Of a stretch of DNA of 64,000 nt, positions 42,598-52,240 are shown one piece after another (the first letter of the stretch is position 1; each line of letters begins with the position of its first letter). Both the position numbers and the translations under genes were made by a program. The stretch covers positions 108,387,906-108,451,905 of the forward strand of contig OY804577.1 of assembly GCA_963680875.1 (NCBI GenBank). The letters are read 5' to 3'. The notes under the pieces are model-generated. The model had not been told where the DNA came from. It worked only from the letters and a program-made list of their open reading frames with translations, and did not search any database. The DNA comes from Bathymodiolus brooksi (lineage: Eukaryota; Mollusca; Bivalvia; Mytilida; Modiolidae).

Positions 42598-43662
42598 TTA
42601 ATTAATCACTTTTTTTGTTCTTTGACTAGAATATATTTTTGCCTTTGGTACCAAATTAAATATATTGACTGGTCCTTTCAATGATAGTCTTAAATCTATA
42701 TATGTATGTTCCCAATGATGCCTTGTGAAACTCCAAGATGGTGGTTTACGCTTGACACCTTTAACTTTCAATGTCATGCAAGCTTTTTGTTGAATTTTAC
42801 TCAATTTATAAAATTTTCCACATTGGTGCCGAAACCAAAAATATTTTGCAGGATCTATTGTTGGAAAGAAGTATTCTGAAGGCACTAAATATGCAAAATC
42901 TTCATCAGTTCTGTTCAGTGTTTTGTGATTTTTAACATACTCGTTGAAATTCAATGTCATAAAATGGGGACCAGTGCTGTCGAGAACGTTCCACATGTGC
43001 TGAAATGCTGGCAAACTATTCATAGTTTGTTTCATAAATGGATGCTTTGGTCGACATCCTATCAATGCATTAATTGCTAAATGTTCAAAATTCCCATCTA
43101 AAACAGGATGTTCATATGGTTCTTGGCTAACAAAGCATGGGTATTTTTTCAACCATGGGTCAATTGGATGTAGACTTTCCATGTCCATATCTGCATATAC
43201 TCCTCCAAATTCATACAGAATAATATACCGTAATGCATCTGCTTTTCGTATACCTTCATTATACCCATTAAAAGCCTCTAATAGATGAGGATATTTGTCC
43301 TGAATAAGCTTTCTTGCACTGTCGTCTGTCCATAGCCAATATTCCCAGTCTGGATGATTTACCAACCATGTTTTTATCCACTTTATAAATTTACTTGGAA
43401 TTTGGGTATTTTTCCAAGTTTGATGTAGTATTTTAGGAATTCTATCCGGACCATTCAACGGGAATTCTTCAGGACCCTTTATACCATACAAATCATCTTG
43501 TTTTCTGATTGGAATGTCAAGGTCTTGGAATGCGCCATTATCTTTAATTTGCTCAAATTTGATAATCCAGTGTAGAGCTACCAGTAAAACAATACCCCCC
43601 ATTATAGTAGGAGTGGACTCTCCCTTTGTGATGGTTCTGATTATCAATCTTTTCCATGTCAT
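42598..43662 (-). CDS. DXD-motif (GT32-like) glycosyltransferase
   Basis: 354 residues from ATG at 43662-43660 to TAA at 42600-42598. A short basic N-terminus and a hydrophobic stretch (about 17-36) predict a type II Golgi membrane anchor. The catalytic part begins with IPKILHQTWK (75-84), followed by WLWTDD (109-114), RKADALRYIILYEFGGVYAD (139-158) and the DMD sugar-nucleotide/metal motif at 158-160. This order marks the family of glycosyltransferases with a DXD sugar-binding region (OCH1/IPC-mannosyltransferase-like, GT32). The sugar donor and acceptor cannot be told from sequence. The frame is open upstream to 43686, but an acceptor (TTTTTACAG, exon starting at 43665) lies three bases before the ATG, so I take this ATG and infer an unlocated 5' UTR exon. 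TTTAAT at 42506-42511 could serve as ATTAAA on the - strand. No lesion is seen. Confidence 0.88.
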   Translation of the reverse strand: MTWKRLIIRTITKGESTPTIMGGIVLLVALHWIIKFEQIKDNGAFQDLDIPIRKQDDLYGIKGPEEFPLNGPDRIPKILHQTWKNTQIPSKFIKWIKTWLVNHPDWEYWLWTDDSARKLIQDKYPHLLEAFNGYNEGIRKADALRYIILYEFGGVYADMDMESLHPIDPWLKKYPCFVSQEPYEHPVLDGNFEHLAINALIGCRPKHPFMKQTMNSLPAFQHMWNVLDSTGPHFMTLNFNEYVKNHKTLNRTDEDFAYLVPSEYFFPTIDPAKYFWFRHQCGKFYKLSKIQQKACMTLKVKGVKRKPPSWSFTRHHWEHTYIDLRLSLKGPVNIFNLVPKAKIYSSQRTKKVIN

Positions 43663-43665
43663 ACC

Positions 43666-43984
43666 CTGTAAAAATAAAAAATACATGTACCATTATAATA
43701 GAAGAAGTTACTTTGTATTTACGATATATTGCATATTTATTCCATTTAATCACATGTAAAAACACAGGCACTTGAGGTCCCTTTGATGTCCTTTTGTATT
43801 TTGTCCTTTTTAAAAAAAAAATATTTCTAGTAACTACATGTAATAATCTTAATTTTTACTGCAAATGTGTCTTAAGACTCTGTTACTAAGCATAATTTAA
43901 AATCAAAATGTGAAAAATACAAAAAGGGGGAGGGTTGACCTTTCCTCAAGTGCTTGTGACAAAAATTGATTTCAATTTTGTGAG
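43666..43984 (-). other. Upstream intron of the glycosyltransferase gene
   Basis: The intron begins (on the - strand, ends) with a pyrimidine-rich acceptor, TATTTTTACAG. I found no convincing upstream exon. A donor-like GTAAGT (- strand) near 47385 would require an intron of about 3.7 kb across the nested repeats. Confidence 0.4.
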
Positions 43985-44146
43985 GTGCAATTGTTGTTTA
44001 ACGCCAAGTGGGTAATTTTTCAGCTTTATCATGGCAATAAAATGATTTTGATGTCTGCTTTGTATTAGTTCACTGAAACAATAGTCATAGGTAGACATTT
44101 TGCACCATTTGGACACATTATCCTAATACCGAGCCAACCAGTATTT

Positions 44147-46493
44147 GGGTGATTTTCAGAAAAAAGAAGACTTTGTGTGACATAGAGGATGAAATTTCAA
44201 ATTGGACAAATTGACATAATTTTGGTCATAAAATAATGTCAATATGATATATTTTTCAGATTCAGTTGCTTAGTGCAATATATGAAGACAACATTTTTTT
44301 TCCCAACTTTTATTAGCAACAAAGTGTTAAAGTGATAACAAATACAGACTTACTTCCTCAGAGGTATCATTTTGTTTTGGGTATGGTAAAAGACCTAAAT
44401 GTATTTCCATTTGATAATGATATGAAATAGGCAAATTTTGGTACCAAACTTTGTATATATCATGAGAAAACAGTTTCAGTATATCAAAGAAACACTATTT
44501 TTACTGTATATTTAAACAAATCTGGTAATTAAAGTTTTCATACAAGCATACAAAATATGATCTAATGAGACTTAATAGTTGTATATCAATTATTTATATA
44601 TGCCTAATAAATATAACAAAAGTTAAGTTAAGTTGATCATTGGTGGTATAAACTAGAGGTAACCAAATGAAAATACTGTCCATTTTTTGATGTTTTGTCA
44701 CACTCCTGACACATTTTTCTAAAAGATAAATACACCAAATATCAAGCTAAATGCAATCATTGTTGGTCACAATAACTTTTTTAAGTAGTAGTACATAATC
44801 TATTTTGACTGAAAAAAGGTTTCCCTTGAATATATTTCATTTTTGCATTGTTATGATGTTATTTTAATCATATTTTATCATATTCTAAGTAATACTATCA
44901 TAATTATAAAAAATGACAACTCAATTTTCAACCAATTATACATCTTTTCAAGAGTATAGTGCTTATTGAGAATTAAATAATTCCCTGAGACAATTACAAG
45001 CAGTTTTATGGAGGCTATATGCTTACAAAATAATATATTTCTTAAATAAAATTGTCACACTCCTGACTCCCTCTCGAAAATAAACCTGTCGAGCTGAAAA
45101 TAATATAACCAACTTATTCTTTCCAAACAAAAAGTTTTATTTCTTCAAAAGCTTATATTTCTTAATAGTTAACAGTAAATATTAAAAGAAGATTCAAAAT
45201 TATGTTTTTGTTTTTTCTAATGATAAGTGGTTAAAATGGATTTGAAATTTATTAAAACTAGTAATAGATCATCTTTTCTTAGAATAAAATTACTTTTTAG
45301 TGGTTTTCAAATTAGTTTCCCCATGTTTCTCAATAATTTACTCTGCAAAAAAACTTCCTACTGCAATTGCAATCGACATTTAATGTTTTTATGTCAGGAG
45401 TGTGACATATTACTGTTGAATGAAAAATTATTGATAAATTTTCAAAAATGCTATATCAAAAGAATGAAAATGTTTTATGAAAGGCAAGATATATTAAAGT
45501 AAGTATTATGTTTATCTAAAGCAACATACATCAATTTTTCATTTTGAAAAAAAATCCATATTTTGACATGTTTTAAGAAAATATAACCCTTTATCATCAC
45601 TTATTATGAGAAAGGTGTCATGCAATATACAAAAATACTATAATCATTACTTATTGTTTATATGTAATTAAATTGAAAACATTGTGGAAGTTTGTAGAAG
45701 CATGGTTTATTTATTTTTTATTTAAAAGATATGCCTATTAAAAGTGTCACACTCCTGACATTAGTTATTTTGATTTCCTAGCTATGATATGTCATATATC
45801 AGAGCTATTTCCAACTTTTTTCTTCGATTGGGTCTGGAGCTTTTGGAAAATATAGAAAATTGTGAACTATTAAAGCATACAACATAGTACTATACAACTA
45901 AGATAAAATGTCACACTCCTGACATTTTTTGTGTCTCTCCTTATGCAAGCCCAATTTTACAACTATTATATTCTTGCAGTCTAATACTACTAAATTATTA
46001 TAACTAATGTTTTTATACAACATATTTTGACTTTTCTGAACTAATTAGTCTCAACAATGAAAAACTATTAAGGTTTAATTTGACATTTGTACAATTTTCC
46101 AAGTTAAATTTATTCATGTACACTAATTTAAAAAATAGAATAATTTTTTGTCGCAAAATCATAGGGTAACAAAACATCTAGATATTTGAAGTAAAATGGT
46201 ACTAAATTATTGAATACCATCTTTCTTTAATATATTTTTTATTTTATTATTTTTATCATCAAGGTAAGTTAAGGCAATTTAAAGTTTGTCACGCTAAAAC
46301 GTCACACTCCTGACAAATTTGACCAGTTTTTAGAGGATAACTTTTTAACCGGAAGAGCAATCTCCATGATACTTTGCATGAAGATAACTGTTACCATTGT
46401 GCTTGTTTTAAGATATTTACCTTTCTTTCATATCATTTAATATTCAAATTATTCTCTGAAAATGAAAAGTCTTCATTTTTTTGAAAATCACCC
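44147..46493. mobile_element. TIR element with a repeated 16-bp motif (2.35 kb)
   Basis: Inverted ends of about 28 bp (GGGTGATTTTCAGAAAAAAG ... AAGACTTT on the left; the complement with few changes on the right) and a 4-bp duplication ATTT (44143-44146, 46494-46497). Inside, TGTCACACTCCTGACA occurs at 44696, 45053, 45745, 45909 and 46300, and in reverse at 45392. The motif is itself framed by TGTCA/TGACA. A 91-codon frame (45227-45502) ends beside a GTAAGT and contains one motif copy. I do not recognise it as a transposase. Confidence 0.75.
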
Positions 46494-46497
46494 ATTT

Positions 46498-46984
46498 GCT
46501 CCTGTAACGGATATACTCTTCTACCCAAGGTTATGGAACCATGGTAGGTTCATAACCACTCCTGCTAACTGCAGTTGGTAGAGCATCGGCTTACAATATG
46601 AGAAGTCCTGGAGTCGAATGTCATTTGGGACATTGCATTTACGGAGATAAAATATGCTTTACTGTTACTTTACTGCCCAATTAAATAACCAACGATGGTC
46701 AGAATAGGAAATCTGATCAGGCTGAATGTTGGTATCATCATCAAGGTATGATGACTCTTGAGGTGGGGGGAGTGTGATGGGTATGCTCCTCTACCTAAGG
46801 TTATAGGAACCATCATAGGTTCATAACCACATCTGCTAGATCTCCTTTAACTCAGATGGTAGAGCGGTGGTTTACATTGTGAGAGGTTCCTTTATCAAAT
46901 ACCATTGCCAAATTGCATTTTTTTTTAGAAAAAATATGCTCTACTGTTTATAACACACCTTAATGCTGCCAATTTAGTATAGAA
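46498..46984 (+). mobile_element. tRNA-derived SINE S3, two copies in tandem
   Basis: Copy 1 (to about 46784) has a tRNA-like stretch GCAGTTGGTAGAGCATCGG with B-box-like GGAGTCGAATG. Copy 2 repeats it with CTCAGATGGTAGAGCGGTGG. Both start with GGTATGCTCCTCTACC-like wording. They lie inside the S1 SINE and were placed next to the TIR element. Confidence 0.7.
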
Positions 46985-47160
46985 GTAGTAAATACCAGTT
47001 TTTTAGTCTTTGGTTTGTCCCGACCTGAGATCAAGATACTCAAAGCTGAAATTTTCTGTTCCGAGTGGAGATACAGAGCAGAAATTTCTTTTAGCGTCAG
47101 AAGTTAAATCTCAATGACTTTTATTATGAGATTAGAGGCGAGCACGCTATTTGCGGTTTT

Positions 47161-48089
47161 GAACAAAATAAATCATAAAAATATCAACCAGTATTAGGTA
47201 CATGTAGAAACAGCCCATTGCAAAACAAGTCTGAGACGTAAGGCATTAGATTAAGGACCAAACAACCTGTTCTATACGGTGCAGTGAGAGACATAGCGTG
47301 ATAAATCACAGGTAGACGGACGTATCACTCCTCTTAGTGATACTGATACATTTTTTGCTCTGTTTGTTCTATTTACTTACTTTCTTGTGCATTTTGGGTC
47401 ATAGCAAATAAAGTCTAAATACAAAAGAAATGTTGAAGATATACCGAACAAAACATATATCCATGTCACCAAGATGATTGATAAATATATCATATTCATG
47501 ACGGGATTACGTCTTCGGTCTGAATAAAAATTAAAATGACACATTCTTGTTTGAGTAATACATCGCTTTTTGTTCTTGTTTGAGCAATATAATATATCGC
47601 TTTTTGTTCTTGTTTCTGCTTCTGTTTTTCAAATCGATCAGGAATTATATCTTTCTTTTCTACTTTACAAATATATTTACTTGAAATATGTAATTCCTGC
47701 TATGGGTTAAATATATTTACTTGAAAATATGTAATTCCTGCTATGGGTTAAATATAAACAAACTGTAAATGCCCCAGAGATAGATTCAGGTTGATTGGTT
47801 GATTCAGGGGAGATTATAATTTATAGTTTAGAAACAACGGAAGTGAAGAGTATATTATAAAACTGTACAATGTCGGAGAAAATGTAACATTTTCCGGAAA
47901 TTGATAACTTGTGGTTTCCACTTAAAATATTAACGTAGGAACGTCAACTACCTGTGTTGATGGTAATGTCTTCCGGAATCAAACCGAGATAACTTTTAAG
48001 TATACTTCATTCAACATCAAAATGATCATCATAATATTCATCCAACAAAAACAAAAATTGTGATGTGGACCAATGGCACTGACGTGTAT
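47161..48089. other. Non-coding stretch with two short duplications
   Basis: CGCTTTTTGTTCTTGTTT repeats at 47560-47620, and an approximately 43-bp unit around AATATGTAATTCCTGCTATGG is doubled at 47674-47757. No exon could be supported. The promoter of the - strand glycosyltransferase gene may lie here. Confidence 0.4.
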
Positions 48090-48096
48090 ATAAAAT

Positions 48097-48639
48097 CAAG
48101 GGCGTATATATGTTACAGTAAATTTGTAAAACCAGTAATTTTGCAAAATTACTGAAAAATCAGTAATTTTGTAAAATTACTAAACAGGTCAGTAATTTTA
48201 TAAAATTATTGAAATAAACCAGTAATTTTACAAATGATGTAAGAATGTGTGTGTCATACAGTGTTTGAAACTTTAATAAATAATGTTAAACTGACATCGT
48301 ATTGATCCAATGTCAAGATAAGCAGGAAACAAATAAGTCATTGAATGAAAAAATACATGAACAAGCTCAAAACCATAAGCTTATGTTGCATTTTTAGTAT
48401 TGCTTCATATAGTATTAGCAAATTAATGTTAACATTATTCTTTATTTTTGTTTTTCGAATATTAAAGCAAGTAAATACATTTCAGTAAACTTGTCAAATT
48501 CCTAATTAAAATTTCAGTAATTTTGTAAAATTCCTGAAATTTTTAGTGATTTTTACAAAATTACTAAAGTGGCCAGTAATTATACATTATTACAAAATTA
48601 CTAATTTTACAAATTTACTGTAACATATATACGTCCTTG
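48097..48639. mobile_element. TIR element with 7-bp target duplication (543 bp)
   Basis: Inverted ends of about 45 bp (CAAGGGCGTATATATGTTAC... and the complement of CAAGGACGTATATATGTTAC...) and an exact 7-bp duplication ATAAAAT (48090-48096, 48640-48646). Both halves repeat CAGTAATTTTGTAAAATTACT, so the whole element folds. The centre carries no frame. It appears to be the longer relative of the 27-bp palindrome at 20347. Confidence 0.88.
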
Positions 48640-48763
48640 ATAAAATGAACAAATATATGGACATTATAATGAAAACGAATAGACAATTTACACAATTCCT
48701 ACTTTGATTCTAAAATTATACGTTTTACAGGAGACATTTCCAATTTCCCGCGGCGATCCTCTT

Positions 48764-49000
48764 TCATACAAAAAGTTCCCACGATCCGTTCTTAATTTTA
48801 ACTTGATGATGTTGTAACCAATGGTAAAATGCTATACAATTATTTGCCTTCAGATTTGTACAAGGTTCAACTATGAGAAGATTATACTCAAATTCGTTGT
48901 CCTTTCCGTTGATCTTGCTAAACCGGACACCATTTTGGCCATCGTAAGGGAAATAATTCTTACCGGGAATGTTCAAAAGACCTGATATATATATATATAT
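48764..49000 (-). other. Protein-like open tract of unknown origin
   Basis: On the - strand the segment after a (TA)n-TCAG acceptor-like site reads about 75 residues (GLLNIPGKNYFPYDGQNGVR ... NNCIAFYHWLQHHQ) to TGA at 48764. The composition is more protein-like than its surroundings. It could be a terminal exon, a fragment carried by the SINE, or chance. I do not recognise it. Confidence 0.3.
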
Positions 49001-49165
49001 ATGCGTCTGAAAATTAAACCAAATAGTGTTAGAATTAGATTTTAGAGCTGTCAAATATTTGTTCGTCCCTCGACGGGATTTGAACCCACACCATTGATAC
49101 ACTGCAGCACCATTCGCTTAGCCTTACGTCCAGCGCCCTAGACCACTCGACCACATCCACTCCCT
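48985..49165 (-). mobile_element. tRNA-derived SINE S4 (Leu/Ser-tRNA-like head)
   Basis: On the - strand, GTGGTCGAGTGGTCTAGGGC (A box) and GTGGGTTCAAATCCC (B box) form a type II tRNA-like head, followed by GACGAACAAATATTTG and a (TA)n stretch. The acceptor stem does not pair, so it is a SINE head and not a working tRNA gene. Confidence 0.7.
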
Positions 49166-49321
49166 ATATACAATTGTTTATTATATTAAATGAGCACATG
49201 AAATGTGTGAAAATTAGATCACACAAATAATTTATCAAACTTCACAAAATTTAGTAGTCGGCAAAAAAAAAATAATAATAATAATAATAAAATAAAATCG
49301 AAAGTCCAAGTAAATAAAAAA

Positions 49322-49552
49322 ATGTTACTTAGTTTATGTTCTATTTTTCAATATTTAAGTAACCAATTTGTTATTAGGAAAAATCTTTTCTTACTCTATG
49401 AACGACCAAGTCAGAACCGCTTCAGTAATGTACATATATCTCCATTCTGTATTGTTGTAACTGCTGATATAATTATGAATGTATATTTGTTATTGCCCCT
49501 TGAGGAACCTTAATTGAAATAAAATATATTGTATTGTATTGTATTGTACATA
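49322..49552 (+). mobile_element. LINE 3' end with (TATTG)n tail
   Basis: The sequence ends TTGCCCCTTGAGGAACC, AATAAAATA and four repeats of TATTG. Such a pentanucleotide tail after a short 3' UTR is typical of non-LTR retrotransposons. The 62-residue frame before it may be the last remnant of the reverse-transcriptase polyprotein. Confidence 0.5.
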
Positions 49553-49652
49553 GTGGTTAGTGTGCTGGCCTCAGTTCGGTAGACCGCGGGTTCGAGCATC
49601 AGTTGGTTCAAACTAGAAACTATTAAATTAGTATTTACTGTTTCCTTAAAAG

Positions 49653-49683
<31 letters not shown>

Positions 49684-49850
49684 ACACACACACATTTTCA
49701 TGTCAATTCCGACAACTTCTCACCTACTTTCCAGTACACACCTAGAGCTTACCCACCCCACTCCTACACATCTGGAGACAATTGGTCACACCATGCTTAA
49801 AAGTGTACGACTAAGAGGTTGAGCCAGCGAAATTAATGTTGGGTTTAACC
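49553..49850 (+). mobile_element. SINE S1-like copy with C30 tract
   Basis: tRNA-like GTGGTTAGTGTGCTGGCC and GCGGGTTCGAGC lead into AAATTAGTATTTACTGTTTCC, as in S1. A run of 30 C (49654-49683) replaces part of the body. Confidence 0.6.
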
Positions 49851-50092
49851 TTAAGTTTACATTCAGTAAGATCGGGTGGTCGTCTGCGATGGCGGACATC
49901 AAAGTCAGAGGTAAAAGATGTGACATTTGAAGCGCGCGTCATGAGTGAGTGGACAGGGAATCAATGACCTTTTCCTAACTTCGTGACTCTGGTCCCTTCC
50001 AAATCGTAAAATAGATGTATCGTAAATCAAGTCGAACTGTTCGTCAAACTTACGTTTGAATTGTGTTTTTGATGTATTTATGAAAAAAATGT

Positions 50093-50395
50093 TTGAATGA
50101 AGAGAATAAACTTCGTTTATTTTATTTTCATATCAATAATATTGATAAAGTGCAATATGAGCAAATTCTTCCTTTAAGTCAAACTACCACTAGGGGTCAC
50201 AGCAAAAAGTTATATAAAAAGAACTGTAGAACAAATGTTAGGAAATATAACGTCTCGCAAAGAGTTGTGGATGAGTGGAATAAAATACCAAAGAAAGTAA
50301 TAGACTCAAACAATCAACACTTTCAAGAGCCAATTGAACAATCATTGAACAAATCTGGATATTTAATTTTCACCATATATCCAACAGGGAGATGA
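50093..50395 (+). pseudogene. LINE reverse-transcriptase C-terminal remnant
   Basis: The frame encodes TTTRGHSKKLYKKNCRTN, VSQRVVDEWNKIPKKVI and FQEPIEQSL, the wording usual at the C-terminus of jockey/CR1-type polyproteins (RGHS.KL, SQR..N.WN.LP). The element is 5'-truncated, so only the last ~95 residues remain, and it is not functional. Confidence 0.65.
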
Positions 50396-50399
50396 AAAC

Positions 50400-52010
50400 A
50401 AATTATTAAGAAGGATCCAAGGGGCTGAATAGCCCATATTCCAGACCTCGGAAACAGGTAAAACAGGTAAAATAAAGATCACAGCCACAGTTGCCTCTCT
50501 TTCAACGTCTGGCATTTTGCATTATCTCCCTTTATATGCCAAACGTAGCCTGCACATTCAGTCGGGAAGCCACGCACAGATTCCGTACCTCCAACAATGC
50601 AAAGTCAAATCCCGAAATCAAGGGACGTAACTCTATTTTTTTTAGACATGACGCTTTACAAGTGAGCGGCCATGCATTGTTTACGTCGACACCCCATGTG
50701 TTTTTACTGAATATCTTCATAAATAAAACTGAAAGAAGTATTCATTTTTATTGAATCCATTTTTTAAATAAAATTGTAACGTGACTGACGCGTGAATATG
50801 TGTATTTATGATATCGTTTGCTTGAAATCAACGTTGGAACTCGGGATACCGCTGCTGATGAAATGTTGTAAAAAAAATGGCGCTAAAAATAGACTCTTTA
50901 ACTAAGTGGAACAATTGCATCCCATTGGCTGTTTATTAATAAATTTGGTAAAAATAGCTAGAAACACGTATTACAGTATGGATTATTTGCATATTTCCCC
51001 ATCATTCGTCACTAGAATTCCATATTTGGATGTAAACAAGAAGCACTATATTTCGAGATTCTAACCAAATATTTCTGGTTTTTTTCATAGATTGATCGAT
51101 CTATTAGGATGTAAATGTGACTGTTTCTGTTTAAACACGAAAGAACCACTTGACCAATCATAGTCACACATATATAAAGTCATTTTATTCCATTTTTAAC
51201 AACAAATCTTTCATTTTCGTTGACTCGTTCCATGGCATTTATGGACATGTCAAAATATTGACATAATTAATAAATACATTTTAGAAATAAAAAGGACTGC
51301 ATTATAAAGTATGATCTTGTCATGCAGAGAATGGTGAAAGATTATGTTAAATTCACTCTAGATTAACATGGCATAGCATAAGGCTACATATTTAGTTCAT
51401 GTCAAGCATTTACACCCCCCCCCCCTTTTTTTCATTTTCAGTCTGTTTTCCTGAAATACTTATTGATGTGTGTACATGCTACTTTTCAGTGCCAATGGTA
51501 TTGACAACCTCCAGTTTTAGTTAGTTTTAGATCATTGTAGATAGATATATATATATACAGACTGGACATGGGATGTTTATTTTTTTTTTAACAACAGTCT
51601 GAAGATACCAAAGGGGCAAAGTTACAGATTCTATTAAATAAAATGGATGTTTATTTTCTGTTAGTTTCAGATTCTATGAGTATAAATGCAAAGTTTCCTG
51701 TGATGTTTATTGGTTGAATATTTGAATAAATAAAAATAAGAATATATGATAAGTCTTATATATATATTCATACAGGTTTGAAAATCAATATATATATATA
51801 TATATGTTTTTTTTCTTCTAAAATATCCATGAAGTAAAAAAAATGGACCAGCATTCCAATTATTTTTAAAGTACATCATCAAACAAATGCCATGAGTTTT
51901 CAAGACACCTTGTGTCATAAATTATAATAAAGTCATTCAGAAAAGAACTTTTTGATTGTGTAATTTGTGTAATTTGTGAAACTTCATCTGAAAGTCAAAA
52001 GGTTTATTTC
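50400..52010. other. Non-coding stretch, weak exon-like signals only
   Basis: An ATGGCGCTAAAAATAG context at 50878 stops within 30 codons. At 51598 and 51668, acceptor-like AACAACAG and TTAGTTTCAG precede short frames that stop within 40 codons, and AATAAA lies near 51724. TA microsatellites occur at 51546 and 51790. I cannot build a gene from these. Confidence 0.35.
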
Positions 52011-52025
52011 AATTTCAATTGAAAA

Positions 52026-52240
52026 CCAGGACTTATCTTAAACATTTCAAGAATGAATTAAATTTCTGTAAAGAATTTGGCTCAGAAGATAAATTATATT
52101 GTGGTACATATTGTTATAACAGTTGTAACACATTTTCTAGGTCAGAAAGTGGAGCTGAAACAAGATCTCAAACTTTTCAATTTCTTATAGATATATTGAA
52201 CCAGAACCAAGTTGTTGAACAAGTTTCTACAGACATTTAG
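52026..52240 (+). CDS. Possible terminal exon of an unknown protein
   Basis: An acceptor-like AACCAG precedes a 71-codon frame (TYLKHFKNELNFCKEFGSED ... QTFQFLIDILNQNQVVEQ) ending in TAG at 52238-52240, followed by an AT-rich, 3'-UTR-like stretch with AATAAA near 52446. The amino-acid composition looks natural. No upstream exon in phase could be found and no family is recognised, so it may be a retrocopy fragment or chance. Confidence 0.35.

Larger units (their letters stand above)
43985..47160 (-). mobile_element. SINE S1 split by a TIR element and by other SINEs
   Basis: The S1 tail half is at 43985-44146 (ending GAGCCAACCAGTATTT) and the head half at about 46985-47160 (AAATACCAGTTTTTTAGTCTT ... 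GAGCACGCTA). Everything between was inserted. Removing 44147-46493 and one ATTT gives CCAGTATTTGCTC, which matches CCAGTCTTTGCTC in other S1 copies. Confidence 0.8.

Noticed and set aside
45227..45502. 91-codon frame as the transposase of the 44-46 kb element
   Set aside because: It ends beside a GTAAGT and could be an exon, but no motif supports it; mentioned only with the element.
49064..49165. Possible tRNA-Leu/Ser gene
   Set aside because: A and B boxes are present but the acceptor stem does not pair and SINE body sequence follows, so it is a SINE head.
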